From: Fictibacillus sp. BK138
GTDB lineage: Bacteria > Bacillota > Bacilli > Bacillales > Fictibacillaceae
Assembly: GCF_004216955.1 (NCBI RefSeq)
Contig: NZ_SGXL01000001.1
Location: forward strand, 2,073,413-2,137,412
Length of the DNA stretch: 64,000 nucleotides
Reading direction: 5' to 3'
Position 1 is the first letter of the stretch; each line of letters begins with the position of its first letter. The notes below the pieces were generated by a model. It did not search any database. It was given only the letters and a program-made list of their open reading frames with translations, and was not told where the DNA came from. Made by a program: the position numbers and the translations under genes. Positions 1 through 9,670 of the stretch are shown piece by piece.

Positions 1-227
1 AGTACCTGTTGAATCCAATCTTTTATATTCCCTACGTTTTCTTCAAAATGAACCCAAGCTTCTTTAATCACTTTAAGGGCTTCCTGACTTGCGATATCCC
101 CCGCTTTATGACCGCCCATACCATCAGCAATAACTGCAAGAAAGTGTTCACCTTTTGTGAACACTTCCCCGCTGTCTTCATTATGCTTCCTTACCATTCC
201 AACATCCGTTTGAAAGGCAATTTGCAT
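1..227 (-). CDS. prpC: PP2C-type protein serine/threonine phosphatase PrpC, N-terminal part
   Basis: The first 75 or so residues of a metal-dependent PP2C phosphatase are present; the gene runs off the left edge. The N-terminus carries the Asn-Glu-Asp segment of the PP2C family near residue 16 and the metal-binding DGMGGHKAG motif near residue 35. The ATG at 227 is preceded by GAGGTGA, and that ribosome site overlaps the rlmN stop codon, so the two genes are translationally close. In Bacillus the partner is the PASTA kinase PrkC, usually encoded next, and the pair controls cell-wall and stationary-phase physiology. The family call is firm; the role is taken from family and position. Confidence 0.93.
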   Translation of the reverse strand, partial: MQIAFQTDVGMVRKHNEDSGEVFTKGEHFLAVIADGMGGHKAGDIASQEALKVIKEAWVHFEENVGNIKDWIQQV

Positions 228-234
228 ATCCCCG

Positions 235-1320
235 TCACCTCGTCTCTTCTTTACGTTCCTTCGCACGCAGCTGACCGCATGCTGCGTCAATATCATGTCC
301 TTGTTCTCTTCTGATGGTGGCATTAATGCCTCTTGAGGTTAACGTCTCTAAGAACTTAAATATTTGTGTTTTCGGTGTTCTTACATAATCTCTTTCTGGT
401 ACATAGTTAACGGGTATCAAGTTAACATGGCACTTGATATCTTTAATAAGATCGGCAAGCTCATTTGCATGTTCCACTGTATCGTTAACTTTTCCGAATA
501 ATCCATACTCAAAGGTTACGCGTCTGCCGGTCTTCTTAATGTAATAACGAATGGAATCCATTAATTCATTTAAAGGATACATTCTGTTTACTGGCATTAA
601 GCGGCTTCTTGTTTCTGTGTTCGGCGCATGAAGAGAAATTGCAAAATTAATCTGCATTCCTTCATCAGCAAATTTATAAATGTAAGGGACCACACCGCTT
701 GTTGAGATCGTGATATGGCGTGCACCGATATTTAACCCTAGATCATGGTTGATAATCTTTAAGAATGACATAAGTCCTTCATAGTTATCAAACGGTTCAC
801 CAATTCCCATGACAACTACAGAACTTACTCTTTCTTCTGTTTCATCTAATGCTCTTTGAACCTGAAGAACCTGGGCAACAATTTCACCAGCCTGCAGATT
901 GCGCTTCAATCCACCCAAAGTAGACGCACAGAAAGTACAGCCAAGTCGGCACCCAACTTGTGTAGTTACACAAATACTGTTTCCATACTCATGTCTCATA
1001 AGTACAGTCTCGATTGAATAGCCATCTTGCAGTTCAAATAAGAATTTGATCGTTCCATCAGCTGATTCTTGGCGGACTACTTCTTTTAATGGTTTGATAT
1101 AAAAATCTTTTTCCAGCTTCTCCCGTAAACCTATTGGGAGGTTTGTCATCTCCTCAAAAGAAGACACACGTTTTTTATACAGCCATTCAAAGATCTGTTT
1201 GCCTCTGAATTTAGGCTCTCTAATATCCGTCAGCCAAGCTTCAAGTTCATGAAGCTCCAATGAGAATATAGAAGGTTTAATATTAGGCTTTGTCTGTTTA
1301 TCTGTTAATGGTTTAAGCAT
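235..1320 (-). CDS. rlmN: 23S rRNA (adenine2503-C2)/tRNA (adenine37-C2) methyltransferase RlmN
   Basis: This radical-SAM enzyme methylates C2 of A2503 in 23S rRNA and A37 of some tRNAs. The product is 361 residues, normal for the family. The radical-SAM cysteines lie in [11 protein letters not shown] around residues 120-130, and the C-terminus has the [14 protein letters not shown] segment with the second catalytic cysteine. I chose the ATG at 1320, preceded by AGGTGGTGAG, over an in-frame start 18 codons further upstream inside rsmB. The gene overlaps the rsmB 3' end by 8 bp, consistent with translational coupling in the fmt-rsmB-rlmN-prpC string. Confidence 0.97.
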   Translation of the reverse strand: MLKPLTDKQTKPNIKPSIFSLELHELEAWLTDIREPKFRGKQIFEWLYKKRVSSFEEMTNLPIGLREKLEKDFYIKPLKEVVRQESADGTIKFLFELQDGYSIETVLMRHEYGNSICVTTQVGCRLGCTFCASTLGGLKRNLQAGEIVAQVLQVQRALDETEERVSSVVVMGIGEPFDNYEGLMSFLKIINHDLGLNIGARHITISTSGVVPYIYKFADEGMQINFAISLHAPNTETRSRLMPVNRMYPLNELMDSIRYYIKKTGRRVTFEYGLFGKVNDTVEHANELADLIKDIKCHVNLIPVNYVPERDYVRTPKTQIFKFLETLTSRGINATIRREQGHDIDAACGQLRAKERKEETR

Positions 1321-2686
1321 GTTTCTCACCACCTGTTGTCTTTTTTCTGAAAGCCGCAATGTAAAAGCCGTCACTATTAAAATAATGAGGCATAATTTGC
1401 AGATCTGATCGTCCCTCTATTATAAAGGTTTTCACGTTTTCTGGCATCTTTTCGGAAAAATCCAGATCCCATTCAAATTCAGAATGGGTTTCTAAGAACC
1501 ATTCTGCTATTTCACTGTTTTCTTCCTGATCTACAGTACAAGTGCTGTAGACAAGCAAACCTCCTGCCTTTACCATTTGAGAGGCAGATCCCAGTATATC
1601 CTTTTGAATAGAAGCCAGCTTTAGCACATCTTCCTCTGCTTTAGACCATTTAAGATCCGGTTTTTTTCTGATGACGCCAAAGCCGCTGCATGGGGCATCA
1701 ACTAAAACTCTGTCAAATGATGCAGCATCAAATCTTTCTCCAGCTTTTCTAGCATCTAAAACTGAAGCTTCGATATTCTTAAGTCCCAGTCTTTCTGCTT
1801 GTTTATTGATTAATTTGATCTTATGGGCATGAAGGTCCAGAGAAACAACTTTCCCATTTCCATTCATCATTTCAGCCATATGAGTTGATTTGCCGCCTGG
1901 TGCAGCACATGCGTCGAGAATGCTTTCCCCAGGTAAAGGAGCGACAGCTCTTGCAACAAGCATAGAGCTTTCATCCTGAATCGTAACTAAGCCTTTATCA
2001 TATGCTTCTGTTCCAGGAAGATAGCCGTCTTTTATTATGATACCCTCAGGAGACAATTCTCCTTCTTCTGCAGAAACTCCTTCTTGCTCCAGCTGCTTAA
2101 GAACTTCGTCTCTTGTTGCCAGCATCGTATTAACCCTCGCTGTAACTGGAGAAGGCATTAGGTTTGATTCTGCCATTTTTTCGGCATCTTCATTTCCGAA
2201 CTGAGAGCTCCATCGTTCAAAAAGCCACTGTGGCATGCTATATGTTAATGCCGCTTTTTCGGAGCCTGCCCCTGCTTTTTGGTCCATCTCAGCTGTTCCT
2301 TCACGCTGAAGTTTGCGAAGAATACCGTTTACAAGACCAGCTAGTCCTTGATGTCCTCTTTGCTTAGCAATTTCAACCGCTTCATGAATGATTGCATGAT
2401 CAGGAACACGGTCCATGTAAAGCATCTGAAAAATAGACAATCTGAGTAATGATAGAACCCAGCGGTCTTTTTTCTTTATGGGTTTATTCAGCAGTTGATC
2501 TAAATAAAAATCGATCGTGTTTTTACGCTGAATCGTACCATAAACGATGCTCGTTAAAAGACCTTTATCAATATCTTTTACATTTGCATTTTGAAGTGCC
2601 TGATTCAGCTGTAAATTTGAGTAAGCCTGATTTTGTTCTATTTTAATTAAAACGTCCAGGGCGATTGCCCGTATGTTGTTTTCCAA
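1313..2686 (-). CDS. rsmB: 16S rRNA (cytosine967-C5)-methyltransferase RsmB
   Basis: RsmB methylates C5 of C967 in 16S rRNA. The 457-residue product has an N-terminal NusB-like helical domain (about residues 1-130) and a C-terminal NOL1/NOP2/sun methyltransferase domain. The SAM-binding [16 protein letters not shown] motif, the PCSGFG motif with one catalytic cysteine and the YSTCT motif with the other are all present. It starts 3 bp after the fmt stop codon and overlaps rlmN, so it belongs to one translation-related operon (priA-def-fmt-rsmB-rlmN). Confidence 0.97.
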   Translation of the reverse strand: MENNIRAIALDVLIKIEQNQAYSNLQLNQALQNANVKDIDKGLLTSIVYGTIQRKNTIDFYLDQLLNKPIKKKDRWVLSLLRLSIFQMLYMDRVPDHAIIHEAVEIAKQRGHQGLAGLVNGILRKLQREGTAEMDQKAGAGSEKAALTYSMPQWLFERWSSQFGNEDAEKMAESNLMPSPVTARVNTMLATRDEVLKQLEQEGVSAEEGELSPEGIIIKDGYLPGTEAYDKGLVTIQDESSMLVARAVAPLPGESILDACAAPGGKSTHMAEMMNGNGKVVSLDLHAHKIKLINKQAERLGLKNIEASVLDARKAGERFDAASFDRVLVDAPCSGFGVIRKKPDLKWSKAEEDVLKLASIQKDILGSASQMVKAGGLLVYSTCTVDQEENSEIAEWFLETHSEFEWDLDFSEKMPENVKTFIIEGRSDLQIMPHYFNSDGFYIAAFRKKTTGGEKHA

Positions 2687-2689
2687 ATT

Positions 2690-3619
2690 TTATTCACCTA
2701 ATTTCAAGCCTTGTGGTACGCTTGCTCCTTTAAGATAATCACTTGCAAGCATTCTCTTTTTCCCAGAAAGCTGCAAGTCGGTAATAATAATACTGGTTTG
2801 ATCTCCTGTGGCAATTTGAAGTCCATCTTCAAGTATGCCGATCACAGAACCTGGTTCTGCGGATGCACTCGTTTCTTGCTTTTCTGCCCACCAAACTTTA
2901 AGCGGCTGTCCGTTTAGTAACGTATAAGCAACCGGCCACGGATGAAGACCGCGAACATGGTTATAGATTTCTTTACCTGAGCGTGTCCAATCAATCTTTT
3001 CTTGATCTCTTGTTATGTTCCAGGCAAAAGTTACTTCTTCTTCCTTTTGAGGAACAGGAGTAATATTACCTTCAATAAGCATAGGAATGGTTTCTGATAA
3101 CAATTTAGCACCCGCTGCACTTAATTTGTCATGCATTGAGCCAACATGGTCACTTTCTTCGATCGGTACTTCAACTTGGGTAAGTATATCACCTGCGTCT
3201 AATTTTTCAACCATATACATAATCGTAATGCCGGTTTTATCATTTCCGTCAATTATGCTTTTATGGATCGGCGCTCCGCCTCTGTATTTTGGAAGCAATG
3301 AGGCATGGACATTGATGCAGCCATATTGAGGTGTTTCCAAAATTGCATTAGGAAGAATCTGCCCGTAAGCAGCAGTCACGATCAGATCAGGTTCCAAAGC
3401 AAGAATCTCTTCATAGCTTTCACGCAGCTTTGCGGGTTGATACACGGTAATGCCATGTTTGATCGCTTCTTCCTTAACAGGTGTCTGCTTAATTTCTTTT
3501 TTTCTTCCTACTGGCTTGTCCGGCTGTGTAACAACTCCAATAACGTCATAGCCATCTTCTACTAGCTGACGAAGTACGGGTACGGAAAAGTCAGGTGTTC
3601 CCATAAATAATATCTTCAT
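2690..3619 (-). CDS. fmt: Methionyl-tRNA formyltransferase
   Basis: Fmt formylates Met-tRNAfMet with 10-formyl-tetrahydrofolate for translation initiation. The 309-residue product has the formyltransferase signature [18 protein letters not shown] near residue 110, with the catalytic His and the later Asp in the LDAGDILTQ stretch. The C-terminal tRNA-binding domain follows residue 205. It lies 6 bp after def, which encodes the deformylase that removes the same formyl group, a conserved bacterial pairing. Confidence 0.97.
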   Translation of the reverse strand: MKILFMGTPDFSVPVLRQLVEDGYDVIGVVTQPDKPVGRKKEIKQTPVKEEAIKHGITVYQPAKLRESYEEILALEPDLIVTAAYGQILPNAILETPQYGCINVHASLLPKYRGGAPIHKSIIDGNDKTGITIMYMVEKLDAGDILTQVEVPIEESDHVGSMHDKLSAAGAKLLSETIPMLIEGNITPVPQKEEEVTFAWNITRDQEKIDWTRSGKEIYNHVRGLHPWPVAYTLLNGQPLKVWWAEKQETSASAEPGSVIGILEDGLQIATGDQTSIIITDLQLSGKKRMLASDYLKGASVPQGLKLGE

Positions 3620-3625
3620 GTTTTC

Positions 3626-4099
3626 CTATCTCTCCATTTCCTCGTTTTCATAATAAGCGATCACTTTAGATGTAAACAAAATACCATGCAGATGATCGAT
3701 CTCATGGAGAAGTGCCCTAGCGAGAAATTCGTTTGCTTTTATAGTAAATTCTTTTCCATTTACATCTTGTGCTTTTACTGTTACATCATTAGGACGTTCA
3801 ACCTCCCCGAAAAGTCCCGGAAAGCTCAAACAGCCTTCTGGCCCCGTCTGGCTTCCAGATGATGCTGTTACTACCGGATTGATCAACACGATCTGTCCCT
3901 TTTCATCATCAACATCTACAACCGCAATCTGTTTAGCAATCCCGATTTGAGGCGCTGCAAGACCTACACCTTCTGCTTCGTACATCGTATCGAACATATC
4001 GTTTATCAGTTTTTTTAATTTTTTATCAAACACTGTTACCAGTTCACATTCTGTTTCTAAAACTGGATCTGGGTGTTCTACAATCTTTAGAATCGTCAT
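3626..4099 (-). CDS. def: Peptide deformylase
   Basis: This metallohydrolase removes the N-terminal formyl group from nascent proteins. All three family motifs are visible in the 157-residue product: GVGLAAPQIG near residue 44, EGCLSFPG near residue 88 (metal-ligand Cys) and HEIDHLHG near residue 132 (two His ligands and the catalytic Glu). The short form resembles the DefA class. It lies between priA and fmt with 16 and 6 bp gaps. Confidence 0.97.
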   Translation of the reverse strand: MTILKIVEHPDPVLETECELVTVFDKKLKKLINDMFDTMYEAEGVGLAAPQIGIAKQIAVVDVDDEKGQIVLINPVVTASSGSQTGPEGCLSFPGLFGEVERPNDVTVKAQDVNGKEFTIKANEFLARALLHEIDHLHGILFTSKVIAYYENEEMER

Positions 4100-4115
4100 C
4101 GTTATCTCCTAACTG

Positions 4116-6524
4116 CTACATGAGTGTCTGGGCATTCAACTCCCCAGTAATCTGCAGATCTTTTATACTTTTATCTTTTTGAAAATGAGCGATTATTTCT
4201 TCAAACCAGCTTCTCAGCTCTGGTTCATTTTTGTATTTTATCATTACCTGGTATCGATATCTATCCTTCACACGCGCTATCGGTGATGTAACAGGACCAA
4301 GCATGAGACTCTCAGGTGACAGTCTTTTTGACAGAAAGCTTGCTGCCTTTTCACTTGCTTCAACAACCTGCATCAATTCCAAATGACTAAAGGTTAGAAG
4401 ACCCAAATAATAAAATGGCGGGTATTGATGCAGTTTCCTTGTTTTCATTTCATGATTATAAAAACTGAGATAATCATGCTGTGAAGCCAGCTGGATACTG
4501 TAATGTTCAACGTCATATCCTTGTACAATAACTTTCCCTTCCAGCTCATGTCTACCTGCACGGCCACTCACTTGTGTAAGCAGCTGAAATGTTTTTTCTG
4601 ACGCTCTGAAATCCGGGAGATGCAGCATCGTATCAGCAGCCAAAACGCCGACTAATGTTACCATAGGGAAATCGAGTCCCTTTGCGATCATCTGTGTCCC
4701 AAGCAAAATATCTGCTTCACCGTTCCCAAAAGAAGTTAGCAGTTTTTCATGGCTTCCTTTTTTTGAAGTCGTATCAACGTCCATCCTAATCACTCGAGCT
4801 TCAGGCAGAACTTTAGCAAGCTCTTCTTCTACCTTTTGTGTTCCTGTTCCAAAAAACCGAATATGTTCTGAGGAACACGAAGGACAAGATGAAGGGGTAC
4901 TCTCTTTATAACCGCAATAATGGCATTTTAATTCACCATATCTTTTATGATAGGTTAAAGAAATATCGCAATGGGGACATTGAGCTACATATCCGCAATC
5001 TCTGCACAAAATGAAGGATGCATAGCCGCGCCGGTTAAGAAAAAGAACAGATTGCTCTCCTTTTTCAATTCCCGCTTTTAGTTTTTCCATTAATTCATTA
5101 GAAAACATGGAGCGGTTTCCGTTCTTCAGCTCATCCCTCATATCTACAATGGTCACTTCTGGCATCGGATTTGAATGAACACGGGAACTTAGTTCAGCAA
5201 GTTTGTAGCGCCCTTTTTGTGCTCTTGCATAAGTTTCCAAAGCCGGTGTTGCACTTCCAAGTATAATCGGGCAAGAATGATACTTTCCTCGCCAGATTGC
5301 TACATCTCTTGCATGATAGCGTGGATGATCTTCTTGTTTATAGCTTGATTCATGTTCCTCGTCTATGATGACGATTCCTAAATTTTCAAAAGGTGCGAAA
5401 ACTGCAGATCGAGCGCCAACAACGACGGAAACTTCTTTCCGAAGAATCTTTCGCCATTCATCATATTTCTCTCCGATAGATAAAGCACTGTGCAATACGG
5501 CAACAGAGCTTCCGAAACGCCCTTTAAATCTGTTCACCATCTGAGGTGTGAGTGAGATCTCAGGAACCAAAACGATAGCTTCCTTCCCTTTATCAAGGAC
5601 AGACTGAATAGATTGAAGGTAGATCTCTGTCTTTCCGCTACCGGTAACACCATGCACAAGTATGGTTTGATGTTCATTGTTTTCGATAGAATCTAAAATC
5701 GGAGTGATGGCATTTTGCTGGTTTTCTGTCAAAGGAAGCGGTTCTGTTTGTATTATGTTTCTCCCCTGGAAAGGGTCTCTGTATACTTCCTTTTCTTCCA
5801 TATAAACAGCACCTTTTTTACAAAGCGACTGAACGGAAGATAGGGAAGCACCTGTCTCATGAAGAATTTCCTGCAGGGAATATTCGCCTGGCGGTCTGCT
5901 TAAAAGCTCTGAAATGACAGCCATTTGTTTTTCGGCTCTTTTCCCATTCTGTTTCAGTAGCTCTTCGGCATTCGTTTTGTCTGCCAGTGAAACAAATTTA
6001 ACCTTCTTTTTATTAGCTTTGTCCTTTACTTTATAGACAACATCCAAAACACCTGTTTTTGTCAGTTCCTGAAGTTCCTTGAGCAGATGAGAGTGATTTT
6101 TTGTTACTTCGTTTAAACTAAGTTCCCCACTCCCCGAAAAAAGGACAGACATTTCCTCTGATAACATTTCCTGCCGAAGCAATGTGAAAAACTTTTCATA
6201 CGTTGCTTTCATTGCTGCAGGAAGCATCGCCTGATAAGCAGTGATATAAAAACTAAGCGTGTTCTCTGCCAGCCATTGGCCCAAATCTATTAGTTCCGGT
6301 GTAAGAACAGGAAGAGGATCGAGTATTTCTGAGATGTTTTTTGTACCTTTTACAGAAGACGATTGTTTTATGGCTAAAATGAATCCTTGCAGTTTTCTTG
6401 GTCCAAACGGAACGATCACTCGCATACCAGGTTCTGCCCAATTTTCCAACTCGGGAGGAACCTTATAATCAAACGTCTTATTGACACTTCCTGAAGGGAC
6501 ATCAACAACGACTGCCGCGATCAT
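4116..6524 (-). CDS. priA: Primosomal protein N' (replication restart helicase PriA)
   Basis: PriA is a 3'-to-5' superfamily 2 helicase that recognises stalled forks and starts replisome reloading. The 802-residue product has an N-terminal DNA-binding region, a Walker A motif VHGVTGSGKTEIYLQ near residue 290, a DEEH box (IVIIDEEHESSYKQ) near residue 390 and a cysteine-rich zinc insertion with CRDCGYVAQCPHC, CHYCG and CPSC near residues 510-550. The start overlaps coaBC by 4 bp, so expression is likely coupled. Confidence 0.97.
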   Translation of the reverse strand: MIAAVVVDVPSGSVNKTFDYKVPPELENWAEPGMRVIVPFGPRKLQGFILAIKQSSSVKGTKNISEILDPLPVLTPELIDLGQWLAENTLSFYITAYQAMLPAAMKATYEKFFTLLRQEMLSEEMSVLFSGSGELSLNEVTKNHSHLLKELQELTKTGVLDVVYKVKDKANKKKVKFVSLADKTNAEELLKQNGKRAEKQMAVISELLSRPPGEYSLQEILHETGASLSSVQSLCKKGAVYMEEKEVYRDPFQGRNIIQTEPLPLTENQQNAITPILDSIENNEHQTILVHGVTGSGKTEIYLQSIQSVLDKGKEAIVLVPEISLTPQMVNRFKGRFGSSVAVLHSALSIGEKYDEWRKILRKEVSVVVGARSAVFAPFENLGIVIIDEEHESSYKQEDHPRYHARDVAIWRGKYHSCPIILGSATPALETYARAQKGRYKLAELSSRVHSNPMPEVTIVDMRDELKNGNRSMFSNELMEKLKAGIEKGEQSVLFLNRRGYASFILCRDCGYVAQCPHCDISLTYHKRYGELKCHYCGYKESTPSSCPSCSSEHIRFFGTGTQKVEEELAKVLPEARVIRMDVDTTSKKGSHEKLLTSFGNGEADILLGTQMIAKGLDFPMVTLVGVLAADTMLHLPDFRASEKTFQLLTQVSGRAGRHELEGKVIVQGYDVEHYSIQLASQHDYLSFYNHEMKTRKLHQYPPFYYLGLLTFSHLELMQVVEASEKAASFLSKRLSPESLMLGPVTSPIARVKDRYRYQVMIKYKNEPELRSWFEEIIAHFQKDKSIKDLQITGELNAQTLM

Positions 6525-7729
6525 CGTTTCATCATTTCCATCACTTCTTCAAGTATTTCATGCGCTGCTTGTTCTTTTGATAGGATAGGCAGCGGCCGTT
6601 TGGAGCCATCTTTTTTAATCATGATAATTTCGTTTGTATCACTTCCAAATCCCGATCCTTCTTTTGATACATCGTTCCCAACTACCATGTCCAGATTCTT
6701 TCTTACTAATTTATCTTTTGCATAGTCTTCAAGATTTTCAGTTTCCGCAGCAAATCCAACGAGAATCTGATGTTCTTTTCTCTCACCGAGCTCTTTTAAA
6801 ATATCATCTGTTTTCTTAAGTTCAATCGTCCACGTATCATTCTTTTTCTTGAACTTATTTGCATGGACGGTAACAGGTGTATAGTCTGCTACGGCTGCGC
6901 ATTTGATGACGATATCTTGCTTCCCGTATAGACTGATTGCTTTATCAAACATTTCTTTTGCCGAAATGACTCTTTCAACTTGTACTCCTGATGGAACTTC
7001 AAGAGACGTAGGACCCGTTACTAATGTTACGTCTGCTCCAAGTTTTTTTGCTGCAGAAGCAATCGCATATCCCATCTTTCCTGAGGAATGGTTTGTAAAA
7101 TAACGGACTGGATCCAATTCTTCTCGTGTAGGACCAGCTGTTACCATGACATTCTTTCCTTGAAGAGGCAGGTATTGATCTTCTTTTTTCTCCTTAAAGT
7201 ACATATGGACAGCATCTATGAGTTCCTCTGGTTCAACAAGCCTTCCTTTTCCAATCCACCCGCAAGCAAGAAGCCCTTCATTCGGCTCTATAAATCTCCA
7301 TCCGAATGAAGCAAGAGTTTCCATGTTCTTTTTTACAGCTGGATGATTAAACATATTTACATTCATAGCAGGTGCGATCAGCACATCTGCTTTTGTTGCC
7401 AGTAATGTCGTTGAGAGCATATCGTCCGCGATGCCGTTTGCAAGTTTCCCGATAACATTTGCAGTAGCAGGAGCTATCAATACAAGATCAGCCCAGTCTG
7501 CAATTTCGATATGACTGACAACTGCAGGTTCTTTTTCTTCAAACGTATCTGTATATACGGCTTGTCTTGTCAGTGTTTGAAAGGTTAAAGGTGTAATGAA
7601 TTTCTGGGCAGACTCTGTGAGTATTACTTTCACTTCATATCCGCTTTGATATAATTTACTTGCCACGGGAGCTGCTTTATAGGCAGCGATTCCGCCTGAA
7701 ACAGCAAGCAATATTTTTTTCTTTTCCAT
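6521..7729 (-). CDS. coaBC: Bifunctional phosphopantothenoylcysteine decarboxylase / phosphopantothenate-cysteine ligase
   Basis: CoaBC makes 4'-phosphopantetheine for coenzyme A by CTP-dependent cysteine addition followed by FMN-dependent decarboxylation. The N-terminal CoaC half has the flavoprotein start (ILLAVSGGIAAYKA), the catalytic His in SHIEIADWAD and the PAMNVNMF substrate motif. The CoaB half starts near residue 185 and has the KMGYAIA and KKTDDIL segments. I chose the ATG at 7729 (402 residues), 7 nt after AAGGGG, rather than a start 7 codons upstream. It follows a 250-bp gap with a terminator, so it probably has its own promoter. Confidence 0.96.
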   Translation of the reverse strand: MEKKKILLAVSGGIAAYKAAPVASKLYQSGYEVKVILTESAQKFITPLTFQTLTRQAVYTDTFEEKEPAVVSHIEIADWADLVLIAPATANVIGKLANGIADDMLSTTLLATKADVLIAPAMNVNMFNHPAVKKNMETLASFGWRFIEPNEGLLACGWIGKGRLVEPEELIDAVHMYFKEKKEDQYLPLQGKNVMVTAGPTREELDPVRYFTNHSSGKMGYAIASAAKKLGADVTLVTGPTSLEVPSGVQVERVISAKEMFDKAISLYGKQDIVIKCAAVADYTPVTVHANKFKKKNDTWTIELKKTDDILKELGERKEHQILVGFAAETENLEDYAKDKLVRKNLDMVVGNDVSKEGSGFGSDTNEIIMIKKDGSKRPLPILSKEQAAHEILEEVMEMMKR

Positions 7730-7982
7730 AATAAACCCCTTCCGCCGCACATTTACTTAACAATTCACATCTATTTTACAGCATTTATATGTATTAAAAA
7801 ACTTTATGAAGTTTTATAAAGAGAACTCTACTGACGACAAGCCTTTCGCGTCAGCCTTAGTTGGGATTTAAACTTATTTTGCCGTGCCAAAAACAATCTT
7901 GTTACTAGTTCTGCTTTCAGAAAGCAGAACAAAAAAATAACAACCTTTAGACAAGGTTGTATATTTTTTCAGGCTCTATATA
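7730..7982. other. coaBC-rpoZ intergenic region with several hairpins
   Basis: No gene is visible in these 253 bp. Read on the minus strand, the region holds the rpoZ terminator, then a perfect 10-bp-arm inverted repeat at 7908-7930 without a T-tract, then a weaker inverted repeat with CTGACG and CGTCAG arms around 7830-7854. Near coaBC there is an AT-rich stretch containing TAAAAT (about 7755-7770) that could be a -10 box, but I found no convincing -35 box. Confidence 0.6.
7931..7960 (-). terminator. Intrinsic terminator after rpoZ
   Basis: On the minus strand an 8-bp stem (ACAACCTT with AAGGTTGT) is followed by TATTTTTTT. It lies 23 bp past the rpoZ stop codon and ends the remA-gmk-rpoZ unit. 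Confidence 0.88.
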
Positions 7983-8189
7983 TTAATCAGCAGGTGTTTC
8001 CCCAACTTTTGTTAAGATACCAGATTGAATTTCTTCAAGTGCTTTACCAACAAACTTATGTGATACCGGTTTAGCGATCTGCTGGTTGTCATGCTTTTGA
8101 ATTTCTCTCGCACGTTTTGAACTAAGTGTTACAAGAGAGTATTTTGAGTCTATCTTTTCCATAAGAGAATCGATGGATGGATATAGCAT
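7983..8189 (-). CDS. rpoZ: DNA-directed RNA polymerase subunit omega
   Basis: Omega is the small subunit that helps fold and assemble beta-prime into RNA polymerase. The 68-residue product begins [20 protein letters not shown] and has the conserved SSKRAREIQ helix and the [15 protein letters not shown] segment. Its ATG overlaps the gmk stop codon by one base (TAATG), so translation is coupled. The remA-gmk-rpoZ order is standard for Bacillaceae. Confidence 0.96.
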   Translation of the reverse strand: MLYPSIDSLMEKIDSKYSLVTLSSKRAREIQKHDNQQIAKPVSHKFVGKALEEIQSGILTKVGETPAD

Positions 8190-8806
8190 TATTGGTCATC
8201 TCCTAAAATTTTTTGGTATTTCGGACGTACTCTGTCTACACGGCAATGTTCTGTTGTAATGATCGCTTTAATACGGTTACAAGCTGATTCGATCTCATCA
8301 TTTACTACAGAATAGTCATAGTGCTTCATAAGCTCTATTTCTTCTTTGGCCACTGACATACGATTGTTAATCAAATCTTCTGTTTCAGTGCCCCGTCCGA
8401 CAATACGGCTTCTTAGTTCATCAAGACTAGGTGGTGTTAAGAAGATAAATACACCTTCTGGAAAAATATTTTTCACTTGAAGTGCACCTTGAACTTCAAT
8501 CTCTAAAATTACGTCCTTGCCTTCATCAAGTGTGCGGTTCACATATTCGATCGGCGTTCCATAATAGTTGCCGACATATTCTGCCCACTCTAGCAATTCT
8601 TTATTTTCAATCATGCGTAAAAACTCTTCTTTTGATTTAAAGAAGTATTCTACCCCATGTCGTTCGCCTTCACGCGGCTGCCTTGTCGTAGCTGAGACCG
8701 AATATTGAATATCCAGCTTTTGTTCTCGAAGCGCCTTACAAACAGTACCCTTTCCTACACCAGAAGGGCCGGAAAGCACAAACAGAATGCCTCTTTCTTT
8801 TTCCAT
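8189..8806 (-). CDS. gmk: Guanylate kinase
   Basis: Gmk phosphorylates GMP and dGMP to the diphosphates with ATP. The 205-residue product has the P-loop [11 protein letters not shown] near residue 9 and the GMP-binding segment with [17 protein letters not shown]. The start is the ATG at 8806, 6 nt after GGAGGT; a GTG four codons upstream would lie inside that ribosome site and is rejected. It lies 15 bp after remA. Confidence 0.97.
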   Translation of the reverse strand: MEKERGILFVLSGPSGVGKGTVCKALREQKLDIQYSVSATTRQPREGERHGVEYFFKSKEEFLRMIENKELLEWAEYVGNYYGTPIEYVNRTLDEGKDVILEIEVQGALQVKNIFPEGVFIFLTPPSLDELRSRIVGRGTETEDLINNRMSVAKEEIELMKHYDYSVVNDEIESACNRIKAIITTEHCRVDRVRPKYQKILGDDQ

Positions 8807-8821
8807 ATAAACCTCCACAAC

Positions 8822-9079
8822 CTAACTTTCTTCTGAGCCCTCATCAACTGACATCAATCTGTGAGCCACAGTTTCTGGCTGTACAGCCGACAGAATGACA
8901 TGATCACTGTCGGTCACAACGACCGCTCTCGTTCTGCGGCCATATGTAGCATCAATCAGCATGTTCTTTTCTCTTGCGACCGTGATTAATCGTTTTATCG
9001 GTGCAGATTCTGGACTGACTACCGCAATAATCCGGTGAGCAGCAACAATATTTCCGTAACCAATATTAATTAATTTCAT
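8822..9079 (-). CDS. remA: Extracellular matrix regulator RemA (DUF370 family)
   Basis: RemA is a small DNA-binding protein that activates biofilm matrix and osmoprotection genes in B. subtilis. The 85-residue product matches the family along its length, with the conserved [12 protein letters not shown] start, the [18 protein letters not shown] core and a variable acidic tail. It is the first gene of the remA-gmk-rpoZ unit and has a promoter about 100 bp upstream. The expected yloC gene is not upstream of it. Confidence 0.95.
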   Translation of the reverse strand: MKLINIGYGNIVAAHRIIAVVSPESAPIKRLITVAREKNMLIDATYGRRTRAVVVTDSDHVILSAVQPETVAHRLMSVDEGSEES

Positions 9080-9177
9080 CTTTAACCGCCCCTAACCTGC
9101 TACTATTCTAGCCAAATGGAATAACGGGTCATACGCTAATTGCATGATATTGTGAAAAACTGTACACATGTTCCTAT

Positions 9178-9206
9178 ATTTTAGCACACAAAACCGAGAA
9201 TCTAAA
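9178..9206 (-). promoter_or_regulatory. Probable sigma-A promoter of remA-gmk-rpoZ
   Basis: The -10 box TAAAAT (9183-9178) is preceded by TGC, giving an extended -10. A weak -35 TTTAGA (9206-9201) lies 17 bp upstream. It is the best promoter between the repeat array and remA; about 100 nt of 5' leader would follow. Confidence 0.6.
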
Positions 9207-9350
9207 CAATTTTCCCTTATTTTGAGGAAATATCGTGAAAATTAGTAAATGACTCTTTTGAGAGAGTAGTTCTTGAAAGCCGCTATATTTAGTTGAAGGC
9301 GGTAAAGTTTATGAATTGCTCGTAATGTCAGGGAATCGGTAGTGAATTTT

Positions 9351-9592
9351 GAGAACCGCTCGTAAAACCCTGAAAACCGCTCGTAAATCCTGAAAACCGC
9401 TCGTAAAACCCTGAGAACCGCTCGTAAATCCTGAAAACCGCTCGTAAATCCTGAAAACCGCTCGTAAATCCTGAGAACCGCTCGTAAATCCTGAGAACCG
9501 CTCGTAAATCCTGAGAACCGCTCGTAAATCCTGAGAACCGCTCGTAAATCTTTCGAGGCGAGCATAAATCTTCCCGGGCGAGCATAGTCGAG
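9351..9592. repeat. Tandem array of 20-21 bp units (10 good copies plus 2 divergent)
   Basis: Ten direct copies of GAGAACCGCTCGTAAATCCT (A or G at the third base) run from 9351 to 9552. The core CCGCTCG starts at 9356, 9377, 9397, 9418, 9438, 9458, 9478, 9498, 9518 and 9538, so units are 20 bp except two of 21 bp. Two further units at 9553-9592 keep the 20-bp phase but read GGCGAGC in the core. A degenerate copy may precede the array near 9316. There are no spacers, so this is not CRISPR. It lies between the yloB terminator and the remA promoter. Confidence 0.95.
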
Positions 9593-9620
9593 CAAATCCT
9601 ATCAGAATTTACTTGTTTTT

Positions 9621-9662
9621 AGAAAAACAAACGAAGCTGGCTCCTAAAAAAGTGAGCCAGCT
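9621..9662 (-). terminator. Intrinsic terminator after the calcium ATPase gene
   Basis: A 9-bp stem (9635-9643 with 9654-9662) is followed on the minus strand by a T-rich run interrupted by C and G. It starts 8 bp past the stop codon. Confidence 0.8.
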
Positions 9663-9670
9663 CTCTCTTT

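Noticed and set aside
9351-9592. CRISPR array
   Set aside because: Units are contiguous, 20-21 bp long and have no unique spacers; no cas genes lie in the window.
9242-9595. Two overlapping minus-strand reading frames giving peptides with repeated ERFSGFTSG segments
   Set aside because: They are translations of the 20-bp tandem array. Because 20 is not a multiple of 3 and the unit lacks stops in several frames, more than one frame stays open. There is no ribosome site or family similarity.
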